Of a DNA stretch of 43,836 bases, positions 39,562 through 43,836 are shown in pieces (within the stretch, counting starts at the first letter, position 1; the number at the start of each line of letters is the position of its first letter). The translations under genes were made by a program, and so were the position numbers. The notes under the pieces were generated by a model. The model searched no databases. It was not told the DNA's origin and saw nothing but the letters and a program-made list of their open reading frames with translations. Source of the DNA: an uncultured Parvibacter sp. (GTDB taxonomy: Bacteria; Actinomycetota; Coriobacteriia; Coriobacteriales; Eggerthellaceae); contig CAJUNI010000002.1 in assembly GCA_910587945.1 (NCBI GenBank), positions 60,791 through 104,626 of the forward strand. Direction: 5' to 3'.

Positions 39562-40788
39562 CTACTCAGCTGCGGGAGTTCCCTCACTTTGAGCAGTGGG
39601 CTCGCCCTCGGCAGCACCTGCTTCACCCTCAGCCGGCTCGGCGGTGTCCGTGTCGGTGTCAGCATCGGCATCGGTGCCAGTCTCGGCTTCGTCACCAGCA
39701 GGAGTGGTTTCCTCGAGCGTGGTGGTCTCATAGCGAGAGGTGTAACCAGAGAGATCAACGTTGTAAGGAGCGTTCTCCGGCATTTCCTCGTTGATGGTAA
39801 TGTCAGCGTTCTCGCGGAACTCAGCAAACCAGGTGTAGAACGACACCGTAGAAGAAGTGCTACCGGTGTTGGAGTAGAACTCCACAATATCCTCGGGCAC
39901 TACAGACACGTCGGTGATCTCGTCGCCATCAACCGTGAACTCGTCGGTGCACTTGATGATGTGGATACCGTACTGAGAAGTGACCAGGCCACTTACGTCA
40001 TCTTTGCCCAGGCCGTCCAGGGCGTTCTGGTAATCCTCAACGAAGGTAGCGGTGCAATCCCAACCCACATCGCCGCCGTTGGTAGCAGAGCCATCCAAGG
40101 AATTCTCTTGAGCGGCCTCTTCAAAGGTGATTTCACCAGCGTTGATAGCATCAAGCACTTCTTGAGCCTTGGCATCATCTTCGCTGCTGAACAGGATGTG
40201 GCTCGAGCGCTTAGAACCATTGATGGACTCAATGTTGTTGTTCAGCGTGACCAGCACATCCTCAGAGCTGGGAGCTTCTTGAGCCTCTACAGCCTCGGCC
40301 AGCTTCTGCTGCAGTACGTTGGGCTCAACCACATTCTCAACGTACTCTTCTTCAGTCATGCCTGCGTTCTCAAGAGCGGTAGCAAACGCCTCATCGCTCT
40401 CGAACATGGACTTCGTCTGAGCCAACATAGCGTCAACGTCATCCTGGCTTACTTCTACGCCCAGTTCTTTTGCAGCCTGGTCATAGAGCTCTTGGTTGAT
40501 GTAGTAGTCAATGACCTCGTCGCGAACAGTTTCCGGCGTGTAGCCATAGTCCACCATCCACTGAGCCCAGTCTTCATCGCTCTCAAGACCTTGATCAGCG
40601 CGGAAGTCTGCGATGTATTCCGTCACAGCCTTTTCGCCAATAGCTACACCATTGACCGTAGCAGCCGTTCCCTGGGAAGTGTCAGAGACGCCATTTCCGC
40701 CTCCGCCACCGCAGCCCACCAGGGCCACAGAGAGGGCAAGAGCGGCAGTTAATGCAAGCCCCTGCTTGGCTCGGGTCATTTTCCTCAT
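39562..40788 (-). CDS. PrsA/SurA-like peptidyl-prolyl isomerase lipoprotein (second copy)
   Basis: A 408-residue exported lipoprotein. The signal has a Lys/Arg start, a hydrophobic core and the lipobox ALVGC with Cys26, followed by poly-Gly. A SurA-like N-terminal helical domain (about 40-190, DEVIDYYINQELYDQAAKELG) precedes a parvulin-type rotamase domain (about 195-300, with SSHILF, GGDVGW and QYGIHIIKC). The tail is Glu/Thr/Asp-Ala-rich. Family members fold secreted proteins at the membrane surface. The gene follows a paralogue with similar layout (42028-40889), separated by 100 bases. AAAAGGAG precedes the ATG. Confidence 0.9.
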   Translation of the reverse strand: MRKMTRAKQGLALTAALALSVALVGCGGGGGNGVSDTSQGTAATVNGVAIGEKAVTEYIADFRADQGLESDEDWAQWMVDYGYTPETVRDEVIDYYINQELYDQAAKELGVEVSQDDVDAMLAQTKSMFESDEAFATALENAGMTEEEYVENVVEPNVLQQKLAEAVEAQEAPSSEDVLVTLNNNIESINGSKRSSHILFSSEDDAKAQEVLDAINAGEITFEEAAQENSLDGSATNGGDVGWDCTATFVEDYQNALDGLGKDDVSGLVTSQYGIHIIKCTDEFTVDGDEITDVSVVPEDIVEFYSNTGSTSSTVSFYTWFAEFRENADITINEEMPENAPYNVDLSGYTSRYETTTLEETTPAGDEAETGTDADADTDTDTAEPAEGEAGAAEGEPTAQSEGTPAAE

Positions 40789-40888
40789 GTTGAACTCCTT
40801 TTTATTCTCGTCTTTTCTTACTGTCCACCACTACTGCGGCGGACTGACGTTCCCCGGCAAATGTCGGAGATGGGGGGTAAGGTATTGG

Positions 40889-42028
40889 CTAGTTAGACTG
40901 AGCCGAAGAGGAACTCGTTCCCGAAGAGGAGCTCGTTCCTGCGGAAGAACCGGTGGTTCCAGAGAGCACGTTGGAAGAGGTGGTCTCGGGGACTTCCACA
41001 TCATAAGGAAGGCCTTCCGGCATATCCGTCACGTTCACTTCCACACCATCCCGGTATTCCGTGTACCAAGAGTAGAACACATCGGACAGAGAATTGCTTT
41101 CGATGGCATGGCGAGAGAACTCAACGATGTCGATGGGCACCTCGTCCAAGGACGTGTAGCCGTCAGCGGGCACTTCCAGGATGTCGGTGCACTTGATAAT
41201 GTGAATGCCGTAATCGCTCTCTACCAAAGCGCTGACCTCACCCTTGTTTAAACCGGCAAGAGCCTGCGCATATTCATCCACAAAGGTGGACAGGCAATCC
41301 CAGCTCACATCGCCACCAGACTGAGCCGATGCGGTGTCGGTGGAATAGCGAGCAGCAGCTTCTTCGAAGCTTAAGGTGCCATTGTTGATTTGGTCGAGCA
41401 CTTGCTGAGCCAGCGCGGCATCGCTGCTGTCAAACAGAATGTTACTGGAGCGGCGAGAACCCTCAAGATTAGCCAAGCGCTCATTCAAGAACACCAGCAC
41501 ATCCTCATCGGTAGGAGCCTCAGACTCATTGAGCTCTTCGGCGATCTTTTGCTGGAGCAGATTCGGGCGAATCACGTTTTCAACAAACTGCTCTTCGGTC
41601 AGACCCTGCTCAGCCAGATAGGCCTCAAAGTCATCGCCCAGGCTTTCTTTTGCATAGGCCAGCTCGTCGTCAACTTCTTCTTGAGTGAGTTCAATGCCCA
41701 TCTCTTTTGCCCCTTGGGTCAGAATGACCGGATCGGCAAAAGAGGTAATAACTTCCTCACGGACCGTTTCGGGGGTGTAGCCGTTTTGAGCCATCCACTC
41801 ACCCCAGTCAGAATCATCAGTGAGATTCATATATTCGCGGAAATTCTGGATATAGTCGGTGATGGTTTGCTCGTCGATAACCGAGCCATTGATATCAGCG
41901 GCAATGGCTTCGTCCTTCTTATCAGAAGAGCTCCCATCGGTTCCAGAGCTGCACGCAATCATGACAGCGCCAAGGGCCACCACAACCATGGCAACACCAA
42001 TAGCTCTGAGCTTTGAGTAAAGATTCAT
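40889..42028 (-). CDS. PrsA/SurA-like peptidyl-prolyl isomerase lipoprotein (first copy)
   Basis: A 379-residue lipoprotein, paralogous to the next gene. The frame can start at a TTG at 42034, but the ATG at 42028 has AAAGG 9 bases upstream. The signal ends in the lipobox VMIAC with Cys26. A SurA-like helical domain (about 45-190) is followed by a rotamase domain (about 195-300, with SSNILFDS, GGDVSWDC and DYGIHIIKC) and a Ser/Thr/Gly-rich C-terminus. It should help fold exported proteins outside the membrane. The two copies share the order and the DVxWDC/IHIIKCTD wording, which suggests a tandem duplication. Confidence 0.9.
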   Translation of the reverse strand: MNLYSKLRAIGVAMVVVALGAVMIACSSGTDGSSSDKKDEAIAADINGSVIDEQTITDYIQNFREYMNLTDDSDWGEWMAQNGYTPETVREEVITSFADPVILTQGAKEMGIELTQEEVDDELAYAKESLGDDFEAYLAEQGLTEEQFVENVIRPNLLQQKIAEELNESEAPTDEDVLVFLNERLANLEGSRRSSNILFDSSDAALAQQVLDQINNGTLSFEEAAARYSTDTASAQSGGDVSWDCLSTFVDEYAQALAGLNKGEVSALVESDYGIHIIKCTDILEVPADGYTSLDEVPIDIVEFSRHAIESNSLSDVFYSWYTEYRDGVEVNVTDMPEGLPYDVEVPETTSSNVLSGTTGSSAGTSSSSGTSSSSAQSN

Positions 42029-42363
42029 TGACAATTACCTTTCTGTTTGAGATCGGACACATTGTAGCGACCGATCGTCAAAGTCCTAATGACGCAGGCC
42101 ATAATCGCATTTACTAAACAACCTCTCCACGGAATATGCGAAATTCACCCACGGAAATGCCCATATTACGCTTTTGTTGACCAATTTTCTCAACGTATTA
42201 AATGATCAATTCCTGCTTTTCCGCTCAGCGGACGGCAATTTGGCAGGCTTGTCGGTTATTTGCGCAAATAACTGCAAGATGGCGTTGCTATACTGCGCAC
42301 CATGGACAACAGATCCGGACGCCAACAGAGCCGGACATTTCTATAAAGAGAAAAGAGGATTCT
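42029..42363. other. Divergent intergenic region
   Basis: Between the first PPIase gene (minus) and the zinc-ribbon gene (plus). TACAAT at 42061-42066 (minus) is a candidate -10 that would give a leader of about 26 bases, but no strong -35 accompanies it. On the plus side TATACT near 42289 is a weak -10. It is richer in A and T than its surroundings. No gene is seen. Confidence 0.4.
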
Positions 42364-43278
42364 ATGTTTTGCCCCAACTGCGGTACTCAAGTAGCTGACG
42401 GAGTTGCCTTCTGCGGCAACTGTGGCGCACCCATGGGCGCTCCCGCACAACCTGCAACGGCTGCACCGGTACCACCGGCTGCCCAACCTGCTTCGGCTCC
42501 CCGGCAGGTCATGAGCCCGACCCCACGCCGAGGGGCAGCTCCTCAAGGAGCTCCCGCAACTCAATTCGCGCCGAATCGCCCAGGAGCAGCCCACCCAGTT
42601 AGCCATCGGCCCGCGCCTAGCGCTTTGATTGGCTCCTTTACTCCCTTGCAACTGGGCGCGTTAGTAGCTGCCATCGTAGCGGTCATCTGCGCTCTTATTC
42701 CTTGGATTGGAGTGAACCCAGAGATCACTACGCTATACAACACGCATATTGCCAATCTTCAGTCCTCATTAAATTCAATGTCTTCAACAGCCGGCCTTGT
42801 TACCCTTCCTCTATTAGATGGCAGCATGAATTTCTTTGGATTAGCAGGATTTGCCAATGAGTGGGGAGAAGTATTCAAACAAACTTCTATGATGGGTAGC
42901 TCTGCTGGTTATGTCGCTGGCACCCCGGCAAGTCCTCAAGATCTTATTAACGCAGTAGGAATCATTTCTACCTCCTTTACGGTTATGGGTGTCGTGTGGG
43001 TGGCTGCCATGTTGCTCGTTGTGGCTGGTGGAGTGCGCTACTTCTTGACGGGTGGCCAAAAGCGTGGCCTGTTCTACGCGGGGGCTATTTTCTTAGGTCA
43101 GTTGGGCATTATCTTCAGCTGTGTTTACGGCACCATCGGCGCTCTGACCCTCACGGTGGTTACTGCTTCTATCGCAAGCATTCCCTGCATTCTGTGCATT
43201 ATCGCCTGCATTGTGGCCTTGACCTTAGCCTTAGTTGCCGGCAAAGCAACTCCCGCCGCCCCTCGCCAATATCGCTAA
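42364..43278 (+). CDS. Zinc-ribbon membrane protein
   Basis: A 304-residue protein. A zinc ribbon at residues 1-25 (FCPNCGTQVADGVAFCGNCG, four Cys) is followed by a Pro/Ala/Gln-rich linker (about 26-92) and four membrane helices (about 100-120, 205-230, 240-260, 270-298). The frame is open upstream to 42202, but AGAGGA just before the ATG at 42364 and the exact family start MFCPNCGT decide it. Similar zinc-ribbon plus transmembrane proteins are common in Actinobacteria and Firmicutes and mostly lack known functions. The ribbon faces the cytoplasm if the first helix points out. It is the first of three plus-strand features here. Confidence 0.85.
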   Translation: MFCPNCGTQVADGVAFCGNCGAPMGAPAQPATAAPVPPAAQPASAPRQVMSPTPRRGAAPQGAPATQFAPNRPGAAHPVSHRPAPSALIGSFTPLQLGALVAAIVAVICALIPWIGVNPEITTLYNTHIANLQSSLNSMSSTAGLVTLPLLDGSMNFFGLAGFANEWGEVFKQTSMMGSSAGYVAGTPASPQDLINAVGIISTSFTVMGVVWVAAMLLVVAGGVRYFLTGGQKRGLFYAGAIFLGQLGIIFSCVYGTIGALTLTVVTASIASIPCILCIIACIVALTLALVAGKATPAAPRQYR

Positions 43279-43297
43279 AACCGTGTACCGGTTCTTC
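43279..43297 (+). terminator. Weak terminator-like hairpin after the zinc-ribbon gene
   Basis: AACCG/CGGTT with a 5-base loop, followed by CTTCTTG. Its 5-bp stem is weak and the tRNA-Ser promoter begins right at its end. Confidence 0.3.
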
Positions 43298-43326
43298 TTG
43301 TGAGCCGCGAGTTGTTGCTTTATACT
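43298..43326 (+). promoter_or_regulatory. Candidate promoter of tRNA-Ser(GGA)
   Basis: TTGTGA (43298-43303) and TATACT (43321-43326) are 17 bases apart. A leader hairpin CATCGGC/GCCGATG (43339-43357) lies before the tRNA. Confidence 0.55.
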
Positions 43327-43371
43327 ACGTATTTGCTGCATCGGCGGAGAGCCGATGAGACAAGCGTAAGC

Positions 43372-43463
43372 GGAGAGGTGTCCGAGCTGGCCGAAGGAGC
43401 ACGATTGGAAATCGTGTATGCGCCAAAAGCGTATCCGGGGTTCGAATCCCCGCCTCTCCGCCA
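43372..43463 (+). tRNA. tRNA-Ser (anticodon GGA)
   Basis: Class II tRNA of 92 bases with encoded CCA. Acceptor GGAGAGG/CCTCTCC with discriminator G. The anticodon stem CACGA/TCGTG holds loop TTGGAAA, giving GGA, which reads UCC/UCU. The variable arm is long and the T-arm is GGGGTTCGAATCCCC. Confidence 0.96.
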
Positions 43464-43579
43464 CTTTCTTAGATGAGTCTTCAGGCCAGAATGACTCGCG
43501 ACAATAGCTCACAATTTGAGATTGTCATCTAAGTCGCTGATCATCCCCCTCTTTTCGAATCGAGCAGCGTGTACCCCGC

Positions 43580-43672
43580 GGAGGGGTGGCAGAGTGGTTG
43601 AATGCGGCGGTCTCGAAAACCGTTTTGCCGGTACTCCCGGTAACGAGGGTTCGAATCCCTCCTCCTCCGCCA
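43580..43672 (+). tRNA. tRNA-Ser (anticodon CGA)
   Basis: Class II tRNA of 93 bases with encoded CCA. Acceptor GGAGGGG/CTCCTCC with one G-U pair and discriminator G. The anticodon loop CTCGAAA gives CGA, which reads UCG. Separated by 116 bases from the first tRNA-Ser. In that gap a bulged hairpin lies at 43500-43526. Confidence 0.95.
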
Positions 43673-43730
43673 TGTTTGTTGTAACCCAAATTTGCGCTAT
43701 TCCCACCAACAGCTCAGAGCATAGTTTTCT

Positions 43731-43762
43731 ACGGGCGCCTTCTCGAGGCGCCCGTTTTGTTG
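43731..43762 (+). terminator. Intrinsic terminator after tRNA-Ser(CGA)
   Basis: A 10-bp perfect stem ACGGGCGCCT/AGGCGCCCGT with loop TCTCG is followed by TTTGTTGT. Confidence 0.85.
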
Positions 43763-43781
43763 TCGAGTCAGAGTGAGCCAG

Positions 43782-43798
43782 TGAGTCAGGGACCGTAG
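43782..43798 (+). repeat. Truncated copy of the 31-bp palindromic repeat
   Basis: Seventeen bases match the first half of the repeat exactly (TGAGTCAGGGACCGTAG). The second half is missing and is replaced by unrelated sequence, possibly an insertion-sequence end. Confidence 0.75.
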
Positions 43799-43836
43799 GG
43801 GGGTGCGGACAAAAAGTTGGACCGGAATCCGGTCTG
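43799..43836. mobile_element. Possible insertion-sequence end
   Basis: After the repeat break the sequence GGGGTGCGGACAAAAAGTTG begins, followed by GACCGG-AAT-CCGGTC (43820-43834), a short hairpin. The start inside a repeat and the GGACAAAAAGTTGGACC wording recall transposon termini, but the element continues past the window and no transposase is seen. Confidence 0.35.

Noticed and set aside
40789..40888. Terminator between the two PPIase genes
   Set aside because: A 7-bp hairpin (GTCCGCC/GGTGGAC) is present but is followed by A-rich sequence on the coding strand.

Overview
The window looks like a chromosomal segment of an anaerobic or microaerophilic actinobacterium of class Coriobacteriia, most likely order Eggerthellales. 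The signs are a moderately high G+C content, a twin-arginine exported protein, hydrogenase maturation genes beside a cytochrome bd oxidase, the rpsF-ssb-rpsR-rplI-dnaB block, and a dispersed palindromic repeat built on TGAGTCA...TGACTCA. The genus cannot be fixed from sequence alone. Almost every gene is on the minus strand. The plus-strand exceptions are the Tat-type protein (2260), the M20 dipeptidase (30286), the zinc-ribbon membrane protein (42364) and two tRNA-Ser genes.

Region 1 (1-9751): an OmpR-family response regulator and its histidine kinase, which runs off the left edge, diverge from a Tat-like exported protein of unknown function. Next come purB, an operon of a secreted lysozyme-like/glucosaminidase-like protein with two TrkA-type potassium regulators, a CorC-type CBS protein and a hemolysin III family membrane protein.

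Region 2 (9949-19159): an envelope-stress cluster. It holds two bacterial-PH-domain membrane proteins (YdbT/YdbS-like), an intramembrane-sensing kinase with its regulator, and a BceAB-like ABC transporter. Between transporter and regulator lie four copies of a 31-bp palindromic repeat nested into a near-perfect compound palindrome. Upstream of the transporter is a DUF4190-like membrane protein whose acidic N-terminal tail is encoded in part by four diverged in-frame copies of the same repeat.

Region 3 (19382-28608): cydAB with a candidate operator, a GIY-YIG nuclease-like gene, hypD-hypC-hypF for [NiFe]-hydrogenase maturation, and glucose-6-phosphate isomerase.

Region 4 (28934-35242): an orphan LytTR response regulator, tRNA-Leu(CAA), a PepV-like dipeptidase, and a YhaN/YhaO-like ATPase-nuclease pair directly behind dnaB.

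Region 5 (35255-43836): dnaB, rplI (with an acidic tail), rpsR, ssb and rpsF, then an acidic-tailed conserved-looking protein, two tandem lipoprotein peptidyl-prolyl isomerases, the zinc-ribbon membrane protein, tRNA-Ser(GGA) and tRNA-Ser(CGA). At the right edge a truncated copy of the 31-bp repeat is joined to what may be an insertion-sequence end.

No complete mobile element, CRISPR array or prophage is visible. The least ordinary material is the repeat family: its compound palindrome inside the Bce-like cluster, its apparent recruitment as protein-coding sequence, and its interruption at the right edge.
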